DNA of 64,000 bases from Mucilaginibacter flavus (GCF_030409315.1 NZ_JAUFPS010000014.1:62001-126000); one strand, 5' to 3'. Numbered from the stretch's first letter, positions 44,875-54,048 are shown. Program-made: numbers and translations. Notes: a model not told the origin generated them from the sequence alone.

Positions 44875-44953
44875 CTTCTTTTAGTTGAGCAGCTTTATAT
44901 TGATTGCATTCAATATCCTTTTACGAAAAGGACTACCGGAAGCCATATTTAAA

Positions 44954-44999
44954 ACAAAAAAAGAGCCAAGACTCAGAGAAACGCATTTCTCCAGTCTTG
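44954..44999 (-). terminator. Intrinsic terminator of the exbB-TPR operon
   Basis: On the minus strand CAAGACT...AGAAA pairs with TTTCT...AGTCTTG around a 4-base loop, followed by GGCTCTTTTTTTG. It lies about 30 bases beyond the TPR gene stop. Confidence 0.8.
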
Positions 45000-45022
45000 A
45001 CTCTTGATTCTTGATTCTAAAA
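44995..45022. repeat. Heptamer-phased array (TCTTGAC TCTTGAT TCTTGAT TCTAAAA)
   Basis: Four words complementary to those at 44826-44874, partly overlapping the terminator stem. Confidence 0.65.
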
Positions 45023-45026
45023 AAGA

Positions 45027-46721
45027 CTATTTGCCTTTAGCAGCACCACCGCCTTTGCGGGCAAAGAAAGCGATAACCTGTTTATTGGTTGGATCGTTGT
45101 CTTTTGCTTTGGTGTAAAAATCTGTTGCTTTGGCTAAATCCTTCTCTTTAAACTCGGCGAAGGTACCCAGGTAAACATAAGATTCAGCAAGGTTCTTTTT
45201 AGTTTTATCATCCGGTGAGCCTTTAGCATTGGCTACCTCGATATATTTTTCATAAAAAGGTTTAGCGTAACCTACAATGTTGTTACGGTCTTTATCTTTC
45301 AATTCGTTAACCCTTGCGCGATAAATGTAACCATCGGCAGTTGAAGGGCTTTTTTGAGTTACATATGAGAAAGCAGAATCTGCACGTGCAATTACTGAAT
45401 CGGCACCTGGTTTTTTCTCGTCATAACCGTAGTAGTAGCTAACACCTTCGTAAAAGTAATCTAACAATTTAACGTTACGACCACTTTTTTGAGTTACCAA
45501 TTTGTAAGCATCACCAGCCTGGATATATTTCTTTTGACCAAACAGCGATTTAGCGATCTCGCCGTAAACATCAGTTTGGGTTGAATCCATTGCAAGCGCT
45601 TTTCTTAAAGTATTGATACCTACAGAATCCTGGTTTGATTTCATCTGGATTCTACCCAGGTATAAGTAATCACGTGGCAATATCCTTTTAGGATCTGCTT
45701 TGGTTATCCAGGTATTCATCGCGGTTGATGCAGCAGGGTAATCTTTATTCTCATAAGCCGCATAAGCTAAATAGCGATATGCCCTTAAGTTTGAATTGGA
45801 TGTTTTTGCAAGATCAGCGGCAACAGTTTGCAGTTCCTGGTATTGACCTGCACTGATCAGGAAGTCGGCATAACGCATTTGCGACTCTGGCGAAAGATCT
45901 GTTAAGCTCAGGTATTTTTTATACTCTTCAACGGCTTGCTTGATTTTTACAGATGCCATTTTAGGATCGGCAGTTGCCCAACGGTTGTCGGTTTCTGCCC
46001 ATTCGCGGTAAGCCGGACCGTAGTTAGGGTCGATAGCTAAAGCGTCCTGGAATTGTTTTTCAGAATCCTCAAAGTTATTGGCATATTTCCATAAAACGCC
46101 GGTGGCTACCTTAGCCGCTGGGTTTTTAGGATCGATGGTTGAAGCATCTGAGTAAGCCTGGTAAGCTTCGTTACTTTTAATTTGTGAAGCAAAGGCGTCA
46201 CCTAAAGTAATCAAAAGCTCAACATCTTTAGGAGCTACAACTTTACCTTTTTGCAAAACAGCAATGGCCGCGCTTGCATCATCAACAGATACTTTGCCAT
46301 CGGTAGTTACCGGTAACAGGTAGGCCTTACCAACATAAGTGTATGGATCGCCGCTTTTGCCTGCAAGGGCAACCGCCTGGTTAAAGTTGGTTGTAGCGCC
46401 AGCTTTATCTTTGTTTAAACGGGCAACCGCTCCTAAACCTGCATAATTTAAGCCCGATTTTGGATTTACAGCAATACCTTTATCAAAAGCAGTTTTAGCC
46501 GAATCGGCGTAATCCTGTTTAATGTATACCCAGCCCAGGTAAAAGAAATTCTCGTCCTTAGTGCTCTGAGTCACTGTAAGGTTTTTGAGCATCGATTTGG
46601 CTTTTTGATATTGTTCGGCGTCAATAGCTTTTTTGGCGTCGGCAAGACTCTGCGCAAAAACTGATGAACCTATAAATACCAGTCCTAATGATGCCGTAGC
46701 TATTTTACTGATTATTTTCAT
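45027..46721 (-). CDS. Exported TPR-repeat protein
   Basis: 564-aa protein with a signal peptide (..LVFIGSSVFAQ) and tandem tetratricopeptide repeats along most of its length, for example EQYQKAKSMLKNL, NFFYLGWVYIKQDYADSAKTAFDKGIAV, GPAYREWAETDNRW and QTDVYGEIAKSLFGQKKYIQAGDAYKLV. TPR solenoids bind other proteins; a periplasmic scaffold for the TonB machinery is plausible from position as the last gene of the exbB operon but not shown. The C-terminal GGGAAKGK tail is low complexity. Gap to the PstS-like gene is 9 bases. Confidence 0.85.
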   Translation of the reverse strand: MKIISKIATASLGLVFIGSSVFAQSLADAKKAIDAEQYQKAKSMLKNLTVTQSTKDENFFYLGWVYIKQDYADSAKTAFDKGIAVNPKSGLNYAGLGAVARLNKDKAGATTNFNQAVALAGKSGDPYTYVGKAYLLPVTTDGKVSVDDASAAIAVLQKGKVVAPKDVELLITLGDAFASQIKSNEAYQAYSDASTIDPKNPAAKVATGVLWKYANNFEDSEKQFQDALAIDPNYGPAYREWAETDNRWATADPKMASVKIKQAVEEYKKYLSLTDLSPESQMRYADFLISAGQYQELQTVAADLAKTSNSNLRAYRYLAYAAYENKDYPAASTAMNTWITKADPKRILPRDYLYLGRIQMKSNQDSVGINTLRKALAMDSTQTDVYGEIAKSLFGQKKYIQAGDAYKLVTQKSGRNVKLLDYFYEGVSYYYGYDEKKPGADSVIARADSAFSYVTQKSPSTADGYIYRARVNELKDKDRNNIVGYAKPFYEKYIEVANAKGSPDDKTKKNLAESYVYLGTFAEFKEKDLAKATDFYTKAKDNDPTNKQVIAFFARKGGGAAKGK

Positions 46722-46730
46722 CTTATTTAG

Positions 46731-47657
46731 TTATAATTTACTTCTTACGTTAATTTCTCTTGGTGGCATATTATCAGGCAATAAACCCGATCTTAATATG
46801 ATTCGCTGCCCTACATCACCAGCTATAAAATTGGCAAATCCCATTGCTAAGCCCGATTTACTTGAACAGTCAACAATATATAATCCCCTGCTTAAAGGGT
46901 ACTGTTTTAAGACAAGTGTTTCCTGCGAAGGTTTAAAATACTGGTCGGGATACTTTTTATTAGCTTCATCCTTAACGCCTACAATTTTAATATTATCTAC
47001 GTAGGAGGCATAATCTTTATCCGGATCTACCAGCCAGCTGTAACCTGTAATACCCAAGGCCCCGGGATGTTCGCTCACATACTTTAGTACCTCTTTGTTA
47101 GATTTAAGCGCGTAAATATTTTTTTGCTTAAATTCCTTATTACCCGATAACTCTTTCAAATATCTTACCAAACTTGAATTGGGGTTATCAAAAACTATAG
47201 TTTTATTAGGATCACCCACTCCGTTAAGCATCTTTTTTAACTCCCCAACAGAGGTAAGGGTATCCTTTGAACTCTTATTTACAATAAGTGTTACCGCGTC
47301 AATAGCAAAGCGTAATACCTTAACATCTAATGAACGCCTTTTAATCACATTAATTTCGGCTGTATCCAAATCTCGCGATAGTATGGCTACCCTCACGCTA
47401 TCGTTCAACAGTAAATTCACAGCATGGTTTTCTGTAAGGTATGATACTTCGGGATCGGCTTTAGGATATCTGCTTTTAAAAATATACATCTCCTGCCCTA
47501 CTATTGGTGCAAACGAATCATCAACAGCAAATTTCACTTTACCAGATGTAAAATCATCTGTGCCAAGATCCTTTACAGGTTTTTGATCACAAGCTTGTAA
47601 AGTAGCTATTACACCCAATGCCAGAAACGCGTATTTTAACTTATTCATCGTCTTCAT
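46731..47657 (-). CDS. PstS-like substrate-binding lipoprotein
   Basis: Periplasmic binding protein fold of the phosphate-binding PstS group (308 aa), lipidated at Cys23 (LQAC). Seen: KFAVDDSFAPIVGQEMYIFKSRYPKADPEVSY, then TVIFDNPNSSLVRYLKELSG (typical NSSxxR phosphate-type loop) and GALGITGYSWLVD. No ABC permease or ATPase is near, so it is unlikely to be a plain importer component. It sits in the TonB operon between a small membrane protein and the TPR gene. ATG 47657 or 47648 may be the start; both leave the signal peptide intact and overlap the upstream stop. Confidence 0.82.
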   Translation of the reverse strand: MKTMNKLKYAFLALGVIATLQACDQKPVKDLGTDDFTSGKVKFAVDDSFAPIVGQEMYIFKSRYPKADPEVSYLTENHAVNLLLNDSVRVAILSRDLDTAEINVIKRRSLDVKVLRFAIDAVTLIVNKSSKDTLTSVGELKKMLNGVGDPNKTIVFDNPNSSLVRYLKELSGNKEFKQKNIYALKSNKEVLKYVSEHPGALGITGYSWLVDPDKDYASYVDNIKIVGVKDEANKKYPDQYFKPSQETLVLKQYPLSRGLYIVDCSSKSGLAMGFANFIAGDVGQRIILRSGLLPDNMPPREINVRSKL

Positions 47658-47889
47658 CTTCCTTGTCGTACTGATCTTTTTTGAACAATCTTGAAAACCT
47701 TAAACCCGCGTAAACGATAATAAAGGCCCCAAAAAGAATACGTTGATATGGCTGTAAGGATAATTGAAGCTTATCCCAAAACATGATCATTAATCCAAAA
47801 GCTACAAAGCAAATGAATACGGTAGCTCCTATAATAAGCAAAAACCGCCTTTTGGGCGATTTTTGCTTATTTCTAAAATTTGTTGACAT
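47641..47889 (-). CDS. Small two-helix membrane protein
   Basis: 82 aa, with a basic N-terminus (FRNKQKSPKRR), two hydrophobic segments (about 16-36 and 50-64) and a very acidic tail (KKDQYDKEDEDDE). I do not recognise a named family. It lies between tonB (4 bases upstream) and the PstS-like gene, which it overlaps, so it is a real operon member. A role in the Ton complex is inference. Confidence 0.7.
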   Translation of the reverse strand: MSTNFRNKQKSPKRRFLLIIGATVFICFVAFGLMIMFWDKLQLSLQPYQRILFGAFIIVYAGLRFSRLFKKDQYDKEDEDDE

Positions 47890-47893
47890 TATC

Positions 47894-48724
47894 TTAATTG
47901 TCTCCAGCTAAGGTAAAGCTTACTGGTACGCTATATTGTACGCGTACCGGACGGCCGTTTTGGATACCTGGCTTCCATTTTGGTGAAGATTTCAAAGCGC
48001 GGATCGCTTCGGCATCAGTACCCTGGCTAAGGCTTCTTGAAACCTTAATATCAGTTAATGAACCATCACGTTCCACAACGAAGGTAAGGATTACACGACC
48101 TTGGGTACCGTTTTCACGGTCAACAGCAGGGTAACGGATAGTTTTACCTAAGTATCTTCCAAAAGCCTCAACACCCCCCGGAAACTCCGGTAAGTTTTCA
48201 ACTGATGCAAAGATCTTATTAGGATCTTCCTCAACTACTTGTTTAATATCTGAGTTACCTACCGGCTCATCAATTCTGATTTCCTGGTTAGGATCACCTT
48301 TTTGATCTTTTTGTCCCGGATCTGCTACAGCAAGTTCCTTAACGGTTGGTGGATCTTTCTCCTTAACCTCGTTATCTGGTTTTACAACCGGAGGCGGGAA
48401 ACGCACCTGGTCCACTTTTGGTTTTGGTGGTTCTGGTGGCGGCGGAGGTGGTTTTTTGGTTTGATCCACCGGTGGCGGCGGTAACAGAACAACGTCTGTT
48501 ATCTTTACTTTTTCATCAGCTTTTGGAACCAACCCTTTCAGTTTGTTAATTATAGTAGGCAAAGAAATGATAAACACAAACACTATAATGGCAATTACAA
48601 GTGCCCTGTTAGTGTTTTTTGAATTATCCTTTCTCAGTTCATAAGCACCGTATGCTTTATTCCTGCTATTAAAAACAACGTCGATCCATTTCTGATCTAA
48701 TATGTCTAATTTTGATCCAAACAT
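47894..48724 (-). CDS. tonB: Energy transducer TonB
   Basis: Links the inner-membrane ExbB/ExbD motor to outer-membrane receptors. One membrane helix (about 42-62, ALVIAIIVFVFIISLPTII) follows a cytoplasmic DVVFNSRNKAYGAYELRKD segment typical of Bacteroidota TonB. A proline-rich spacer (about 82-125, PPPPPVDQTKKPPPPPPEPP-type) spans the periplasm. The C-terminal TonB domain is FPGGVEAFGRYLGKTIRYP...GRVILTFVVERDGSL...KPGIQNGRPVRVQYSVPVSF. 276 aa. Confidence 0.95.
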   Translation of the reverse strand: MFGSKLDILDQKWIDVVFNSRNKAYGAYELRKDNSKNTNRALVIAIIVFVFIISLPTIINKLKGLVPKADEKVKITDVVLLPPPPVDQTKKPPPPPPEPPKPKVDQVRFPPPVVKPDNEVKEKDPPTVKELAVADPGQKDQKGDPNQEIRIDEPVGNSDIKQVVEEDPNKIFASVENLPEFPGGVEAFGRYLGKTIRYPAVDRENGTQGRVILTFVVERDGSLTDIKVSRSLSQGTDAEAIRALKSSPKWKPGIQNGRPVRVQYSVPVSFTLAGDN

Positions 48725-48759
48725 TTTTGTCAGGCTTTAATGTTAGTTAACGTTATTTA

Positions 48760-49308
48760 TTATTTCTTGGTATCGTTGTACAGATTTTCTCTCTTCAACA
48801 GTTCAATTTCTGGTGCTGTGATATCAACAATACCGTACATCTGTATATTGGTGATGTTCATTTCATCCAATACGCTAACCACGTTTTTGTATTTTGACTT
48901 GTCACTTGGTTTTATTACAACAAAAATAGTTTTACCGGTTTTGTCCTGCACTTCTTTACTTTTTTCAACAAGTAATTTGCGCAAGCCATCTTTGCCGTAG
49001 TTGATAACTTCTGGTGCCGATTTGCCTGGTTCGCCAAGATACCACTCCAATTTATCATCACTACCTAACAACAGGGTTAATGAACGTGAAGCGGCAATAG
49101 GCAACTGATCTTTGGTTTTCTCATCCTTATCAGGCATTGCAAGGTCCATCGCTTTAGGCTTGGCCAATGTGGTGGTCATGATAAAGAAAGTAATTAATAA
49201 GAAAGCCAGATCCACCATCGCGGTTAAATCTATACGGGTTGATTGCTTTTTACTGCGTACCTTACCGCCTTTATGTTTGCCTCCCCCGGAGGTGTCTAAT
49301 TCTGCCAT
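48760..49308 (-). CDS. exbD: ExbD/TolR-family biopolymer transport protein (second copy)
   Basis: Single-span inner-membrane subunit of the Ton motor. TM segment IDLTAMVDLAFLLITFFIMTTTL contains the functional Asp. The periplasmic domain has VVIKPSDKSKYKNVVSVLDEMNITNIQMYGIVDI. 182 aa. It begins 6 bases after the first exbD; the two probably form a heterodimer in the channel (inference). Confidence 0.93.
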   Translation of the reverse strand: MAELDTSGGGKHKGGKVRSKKQSTRIDLTAMVDLAFLLITFFIMTTTLAKPKAMDLAMPDKDEKTKDQLPIAASRSLTLLLGSDDKLEWYLGEPGKSAPEVINYGKDGLRKLLVEKSKEVQDKTGKTIFVVIKPSDKSKYKNVVSVLDEMNITNIQMYGIVDITAPEIELLKRENLYNDTKK

Positions 49309-49314
49309 GATTCC

Positions 49315-49941
49315 TTATTTTGATTTAGGGGCAGGTCCACCGCCACTAACTGAGGTTATTAAACTAAACTTATTAAGTTTTTGCTTTTGCAAAATCCCAA
49401 TAACATCCTTTATAACAGGGTAGTCTTCCTTGCTATCGCCTTTTATAGCTACACGCATTTGTACGTTGTGCAATGCAGCGGTAGCTTTACGGGCTTCACG
49501 TATCCAGTTAAAAAGCTCATTAGTTACAGAGTCTCTTGGGATACCAGGCTGAGCGAAGGTTTTCTTTTGCTCTGATGATAGCGCAAGGAACTGATGCATG
49601 TTGGCAATCGGTACTCCAAATGATTCTACACTTGAAAACTTTTTCAGCTCTTCTGGTGTAAATGTCTGTTTGTAAATAGCCCCAACTTGCTCTAAGGTAG
49701 CTTTACGAAGATCCGTTCCTTCAATACCGAAGAAAGCTTTATTGCTGCCTACAGTTACTGTAGCAAAATTTTCATCAGGAACAGGTATTTGAATAGAAGA
49801 CCTTGGCACATCGATTGGAACCGGATCATCGGTTCTTGGTTTTGCAGTTAATATAAAGAAAGTTAACAACAGGAATGCCACATCGCACATGGCGGTCATG
49901 TCAATTGCTGTACTCTTTCTTGGAACTTTTATCCTTGCCAT
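49315..49941 (-). CDS. exbD: ExbD/TolR-family biopolymer transport protein (first copy)
   Basis: 208 aa. TM segment STAIDMTAMCDVAFLLLTFFIL carries the conserved Asp. The periplasmic part is longer than in the second copy and includes an insertion near residues 90-130. C-terminal VAIKGDSKEDYPVIKDVIGILQKQKLNKFSLIT is the ExbD domain. It follows exbB after 87 bases. Confidence 0.92.
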   Translation of the reverse strand: MARIKVPRKSTAIDMTAMCDVAFLLLTFFILTAKPRTDDPVPIDVPRSSIQIPVPDENFATVTVGSNKAFFGIEGTDLRKATLEQVGAIYKQTFTPEELKKFSSVESFGVPIANMHQFLALSSEQKKTFAQPGIPRDSVTNELFNWIREARKATAALHNVQMRVAIKGDSKEDYPVIKDVIGILQKQKLNKFSLITSVSGGGPAPKSK

Positions 49942-50028
49942 ATTAAAAATCTTTTAAAAATATATAGTGTAATGAATTAAAATCTCTGCCTTTACAATTG
50001 TGCTTAAGGCAGAAGCACTAATATATTT

Positions 50029-50868
50029 TTATTTGTTTTTGTGTGATGACGCAAATGTTTGAACAATGCTGAAACCGGTTTCGTCAATAGCGTAAGTCAG
50101 TTTATCAATTTTTGATGTAAATACGTTGTACATGATAATTGAGATAGCTGAAGTACTGATACCTAAAGCTGTGTTGATCAAAGCTTCAGAGATGTGTGAC
50201 GAAAGCTCAGAAGGGTTTGGAGCACCTGCGGCAGCTAACGTAGAGAATGCACCAATCATACCGATTACCGTACCTAACAAACCGGTTAATGTACCGATAG
50301 ATACTAATGTAGCGATGATGGTTAAGTTTTGCTCTAACATAGGCATTTCTAAAGCTGTAGCTTCTTCGATGTCTTTTTGGATAGCTAATGTTTTTTGGTC
50401 AACGTCAAGGTTTGGTTCAGCTTCCATTTCAGCATATTTTTTCAACGCCGATTTGATAACTGCTGCTACAGAACCTTTTTGTTTATCGCACTCAGCTGAT
50501 GCTGCGTTGATGTTGCCAGCGTTTAAAGAAGCCTGTACTTTTCTAACGAAAGAATCAACGCTTCCTGTACCTGATGCTTTACCGATAACTACGAAACGCT
50601 CGATAGAGAACACGATAACCATTAACAGGAAAGACATGATCATTGGCACGATAACACCACCTTTGTGTACAGTACCGAAGATATCTGCAGGCGTACCGTT
50701 AGCAGAAGTATCGCCGCCTTTAAAGTGGCTTGGATCGCCCAGGATGAAAATAAATATGCAGATTGCTACTATAATACAAATTGGAATAGTTAAAGAAGCA
50801 AACATGCCAGATGCACTTGAGCTTTCTTTTTTAACAGGAGTAGTTGGTTTTGTTGGAGCGTTTGCCAT
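50029..50868 (-). CDS. exbB: MotA/TolQ/ExbB proton channel protein
   Basis: Inner-membrane proton channel subunit that drives TonB. 279 aa with an N-terminal tail (residues 1-20, Lys/Pro/Ser-rich), a first TM (about 25-44), an MIMSFLLMVIVFSIERFVVIG helix, and the core GTLTGLLGTVIGMIGAFSTLAAAGAPNPSELSSHISEALINTALGISTSAISIIMYNVF. This is the start of a seven-gene operon. A TATTTTTG box lies at 50940-50947 and a heptamer array just upstream of the ATG. Confidence 0.95.
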   Translation of the reverse strand: MANAPTKPTTPVKKESSSASGMFASLTIPICIIVAICIFIFILGDPSHFKGGDTSANGTPADIFGTVHKGGVIVPMIMSFLLMVIVFSIERFVVIGKASGTGSVDSFVRKVQASLNAGNINAASAECDKQKGSVAAVIKSALKKYAEMEAEPNLDVDQKTLAIQKDIEEATALEMPMLEQNLTIIATLVSIGTLTGLLGTVIGMIGAFSTLAAAGAPNPSELSSHISEALINTALGISTSAISIIMYNVFTSKIDKLTYAIDETGFSIVQTFASSHKNK

Positions 50869-50873
50869 TACTT

Positions 50874-50901
50874 TTAATTTTTAGTTTTTAGTTTTTGTTT
50901 A
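50874..50901. repeat. Heptamer-phased array (TTAATTT TTAGTTT TTAGTTT TTGTTTA)
   Basis: Four 7-base words directly upstream of the exbB ATG, in its probable 5' leader. Confidence 0.65.
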
Positions 50902-50939
50902 TATTATAAGTTAGTTAAATGTGCATGTTTTGCGAATAA

Positions 50940-50947
50940 CAAAAATA
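50940..50947 (-). promoter_or_regulatory. Putative exbB promoter -7 element (TATTTTTG)
   Basis: TAnnTTTG match on the minus strand, 72 bases before the exbB ATG. The rest of the 411-base gap (50869-51279) is strongly AT-rich, with poly-A/T tracts and no gene or clear -33 box. Confidence 0.5.
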
Positions 50948-51279
50948 GAATTTTCTTTAAATAAAAAAATCATTTATATTATTCTTTACAATTTTTTAAT
51001 ACCAAATTACATTTTGTTTGCAATTGGATATAGATAACGCAACAATGTTAATTTATTGTGTGTTACCACAACAATTATTTGCAATGAAAACCATTTTTTT
51101 TAACATTATCAAGCAATACTAATAAAATTTATGCGACTATTCTGTTACAATAACTTTTAGCTTTATATTTATTATGCCTGTAACGCCAAACAAAATTGGC
51201 CCGGTTTATATGTTTTGGTGTATAATTTACGCTTAGTATTGGCTTAAATGGCAGTTTGCCCGGCAATTAGCCTATAAAA

Positions 51280-51615
51280 TTAACCGCCTGCCTTTTTTGC
51301 CTTAAAACCATCGGTTTGCAGCAAGGTTAATATTTTATCCCTAAAATCGCCCTGGATCAATATTTCGCCGTCTTTTACCGAACCACCTACCCCACATTTT
51401 GTTTTTAACTTTTTGCCTATGGTTTCCAAATCGGCATCGGTACCAATAAAGCCGGTAACCCGGGTTACCAGCTTGCTGCCACCTTTCCTATCCAGGTATA
51501 TTTTTAAGTTTTGCTGTTGCGGCGGTAATGTTTCAGCGGCATCGTTCCCGTTTTCCTGGTATGCAAAATCCGGATCGGTTGAATAAACTACGCCTGTAAA
51601 ATTCTTTTTAGCCAT
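51280..51615 (-). CDS. SUI1/eIF1-like translation factor (YciH family)
   Basis: 111 aa. The SUI1 fold region is [63 protein letters not shown] in part, with the Cys-Gly-Val-Gly-Gly-Ser loop that marks the family. Homologues bind the ribosome and improve start-site fidelity in vitro; the role in bacteria is unclear. 11 bases downstream of the lipid kinase gene on the same strand. Confidence 0.92.
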   Translation of the reverse strand: MAKKNFTGVVYSTDPDFAYQENGNDAAETLPPQQQNLKIYLDRKGGSKLVTRVTGFIGTDADLETIGKKLKTKCGVGGSVKDGEILIQGDFRDKILTLLQTDGFKAKKAGG

Positions 51616-51626
51616 AATAGTATGTT

Positions 51627-52508
51627 TTAATAGCCGGGACCTACAATTATTTTTAATGAACCAGGTATTATATTGATATTTAAATTGGCCTGCATTATTT
51701 GCGGTTCGCCATCCAGGTGAATTGGCCCTTCTGTTTCACGGAACACCTTTATTTGCTTACCCCTGATGATCTCAATATATTTTGAACCTTCAATGGTTTT
51801 AAGCATCAGCCTTGTGCCAATCTCGGGCAGACGCCATACGGGAAATTTACGGATGATACATACATCTAATAAACCATCCTGCACAGATGCGTTGGGCGAT
51901 ATATGCACATCATTACCCCATTGTGATGAATTGGCTATACTAACTATAAAAGCTTCGCGCTCATACATCTTTCCGTCAATTTCAATGCGGTAACGCTGCG
52001 GTTTATAACTGGCTATTTCCTGCATGGTTGATTTGATATAGGTTAAAAACCCCCGCTTTTTGCCGTGCGAAAACACTTCGGCTATGTGCGCGTCAAAACC
52101 CATACCTGCCATATTAAAAAATGGCTGCCCATTCATCTGGCCAGAATCGATAGATTCTACTTTATAAGCGCTCAATGCCTTAATTGAATCGGCAGTATTC
52201 ATCGGGATACTTAAAAACCGGGCTAAACCATTGCCCGATCCAAACGGAACCACGCCCAATGCTGTACTGCTGCCAACTATAGCCGATGCTATTTCATTAA
52301 CCGTACCATCGCCCCCTACCGCTACTACCTCATCATATTTACCGGCCGCTTCAGCAGCTATTTGCTTAGCGTGCGAAACCCCGTCGGTAAATATCACATC
52401 ATAATCAAATACTTTTTTATCAAGGTTCTGATCAATCAAATCCGGCACACCGTCCTTCTTCTTCCCGCCCGATATAGGGTTTATTATAAATAGTGCTCTA
52501 CGTTTCAA
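51627..52508 (-). CDS. Diacylglycerol/lipid kinase family protein
   Basis: Cytoplasmic lipid kinase of the DagK/YegS family. [11 protein letters not shown] starts the nucleotide domain, [15 protein letters not shown] is the GGDGT motif, and [15 protein letters not shown] follows. The C-terminal half holds the substrate domain ([15 protein letters not shown]). The start is a TTG: an in-frame TAG lies just upstream and no ATG precedes the conserved first strand. 293 aa. Which lipid it phosphorylates is not evident. Confidence 0.9.
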   Translation of the reverse strand: MKRRALFIINPISGGKKKDGVPDLIDQNLDKKVFDYDVIFTDGVSHAKQIAAEAAGKYDEVVAVGGDGTVNEIASAIVGSSTALGVVPFGSGNGLARFLSIPMNTADSIKALSAYKVESIDSGQMNGQPFFNMAGMGFDAHIAEVFSHGKKRGFLTYIKSTMQEIASYKPQRYRIEIDGKMYEREAFIVSIANSSQWGNDVHISPNASVQDGLLDVCIIRKFPVWRLPEIGTRLMLKTIEGSKYIEIIRGKQIKVFRETEGPIHLDGEPQIMQANLNINIIPGSLKIIVGPGY

Positions 52509-52569
52509 CTATCTGGTATTATTTAAAGTATCAAAAGTAAATGTATTTTCGGCTTTGTGAAATTTGTTT

Positions 52570-52577
52570 TATTTTTG
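52570..52577 (+). promoter_or_regulatory. Putative metK promoter -7 element (TATTTTTG)
   Basis: TAnnTTTG match. Predicted transcription start about 5-8 bases downstream coincides with the first base-paired part of the riboswitch. Confidence 0.55.
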
Positions 52578-52582
52578 CCACC

Positions 52583-52662
52583 CGAAAGTGGAATGATTTA
52601 ACTACCCGGCAACCGCCGGTACCGGATTGCAACCACGTAAAAAAGTGCTAAAACCAATGCTT
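52583..52662 (+). ncRNA. SAM-II-like riboswitch upstream of metK
   Basis: Contains in order the SAM-II core words TGATTTAACT, TTGCAACCAC and GTGCTAAAACC. A P1 stem GTGG (52588-52591) with CCAC (52633-52636) encloses the conserved loop. The loop also carries an extra C/G-rich hairpin (CCGG...CCGG, about 52606-52624) not found in the minimal alpha-proteobacterial form. It sits between a promoter motif and metK, whose product makes the ligand SAM, so feedback by blocking translation is likely. Identified from remembered consensus. Confidence 0.75.
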
Positions 52663-52729
52663 CTTTTTACTAAGTTCCATCTTTAAATCTCCTCTTTATT
52701 GTTTTACGTTAATTGTATAAAAAATTTAT

Positions 52730-53980
52730 ATGCCATATTTATTTACTTCCGAATCCGTATCGGAAGGTCACCCGGATAAAGTTGCCGACCAGATCTCAGA
52801 CGCGCTGATTGATCATTTTTTAGCATTCGACCCTAATTCAAAAGTTGCCTGCGAAACCCTGGTAACTACCGGGCAGGTAATTTTGGCGGGCGAAGTAAAA
52901 TCAAAGGCCTATTTAGATGTTCAAAAAATTGCCCGCGAGGTAATCAACAAAATTGGTTACACCAAAGGCGAGTATATGTTTGATGGCAGTTCATGCGGCG
53001 TGCTATCGGCCATCCACGAGCAATCGCCGGATATTAACCAGGGCGTTGAGCGTAAAGCACCAGAAGAACAAGGCGCCGGCGACCAGGGTATGATGTTTGG
53101 CTACGCTACTGCCGAAACGGAAAACTATATGCCATTGGCCCTGGATATCGCCCATGCTTTATTAATAGAGCTTGCCGCTATCCGTCGCGAAAACACCGAG
53201 ATCAAATACCTGCGCCCGGATGCAAAATCACAAGTTACTTTAGAGTATGATGACGACAATACCCCACAACGTATTGATGCCATTGTAATATCAACCCAAC
53301 ACGATGATTTTGATGAAGAAGCTGCAATGCTTGCTAAAATAAGCGCCGATATCATCAGCATACTTATCCCTCGCGTTAAAGCTAAATATCCAAAATACGC
53401 GCACTTCTTTAACGATCAAATCAAATATCACATTAATCCAACCGGCAAATTTGTTATTGGCGGTCCGCATGGCGATACTGGCTTAACCGGTCGTAAAATT
53501 ATTGTGGATACTTATGGTGGCAAAGGGGCACACGGTGGTGGCGCGTTTTCTGGTAAAGATCCTTCAAAAGTTGATCGCTCTGCCGCATATGCAACCCGTC
53601 ACATCGCTAAAAACCTGGTAGCTGCCGGCGTTTGTACCGAAGTATTGGTACAGGTATCATACGCAATTGGTGTTGCACAACCTATGGGTATTTACGTAAA
53701 CACCTATGGCACTGCCAAAATTGACCTGCATGATGGCGCTATTGCAGCCAAAGTGGAAGAGGTGTTTAACATGACTCCATACGCTATTGAAACCCGTTTT
53801 AAATTGCGCAACCCTATTTATAGCGAAACCGCTGCTTACGGCCACTTTGGTAAACCAAGCGAAACCGTAACCAAAACATTCATTGCCCACGATGGCAGCG
53901 AACTAAAACGCGAAGTTGAACTGTTTACCTGGGAAAAATTAGACTACGTAGATAAAGTAAAAACAGCCTTCGGTTTATAA
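52730..53980 (+). CDS. metK: S-adenosylmethionine synthase
   Basis: Makes SAM from methionine and ATP. Signatures: [18 protein letters not shown] near the N-terminus, [15 protein letters not shown] (the first family pattern), [21 protein letters not shown] and [19 protein letters not shown] (second pattern). 416 aa. It is preceded by a SAM-II-like riboswitch with a 67-base run to the ATG, and followed by an intrinsic terminator. The lipid kinase upstream is divergent. Confidence 0.98.
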   Translation: MPYLFTSESVSEGHPDKVADQISDALIDHFLAFDPNSKVACETLVTTGQVILAGEVKSKAYLDVQKIAREVINKIGYTKGEYMFDGSSCGVLSAIHEQSPDINQGVERKAPEEQGAGDQGMMFGYATAETENYMPLALDIAHALLIELAAIRRENTEIKYLRPDAKSQVTLEYDDDNTPQRIDAIVISTQHDDFDEEAAMLAKISADIISILIPRVKAKYPKYAHFFNDQIKYHINPTGKFVIGGPHGDTGLTGRKIIVDTYGGKGAHGGGAFSGKDPSKVDRSAAYATRHIAKNLVAAGVCTEVLVQVSYAIGVAQPMGIYVNTYGTAKIDLHDGAIAAKVEEVFNMTPYAIETRFKLRNPIYSETAAYGHFGKPSETVTKTFIAHDGSELKREVELFTWEKLDYVDKVKTAFGL

Positions 53981-53994
53981 GAGCAAGGACTTTT

Positions 53995-54015
53995 AGAATA
54001 AGGAATAAAGATAAA
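53995..54015. repeat. Short heptamer run (AGAATAA GGAATAA AGATAAA)
   Basis: Three 7-base words just after metK; weaker than the other arrays and could be chance. Confidence 0.35.
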
Positions 54016-54048
54016 AAGCGATCGGTTTTAGGGCCGGTCGCTTTTTTT
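54013..54048 (+). terminator. Intrinsic terminator after metK
   Basis: AAAAAGCGAtCGG pairs with CCGgTCGCTTTTT, then more Ts. Between convergent genes; may serve both. Confidence 0.85.

Noticed and set aside
46731-47657. Phosphate ABC importer component (pstS)
   Set aside because: No pstC, pstA or pstB nearby and it is inside the Ton operon, so the gene symbol is withheld.
50126-50884. 252-codon open frame antisense to exbB
   Set aside because: Exact shadow of a conserved membrane gene; residues are low-complexity and no start signals are seen.
53995-54015. Another strong heptamer array
   Set aside because: Only three words match well; kept as a weak repeat only.
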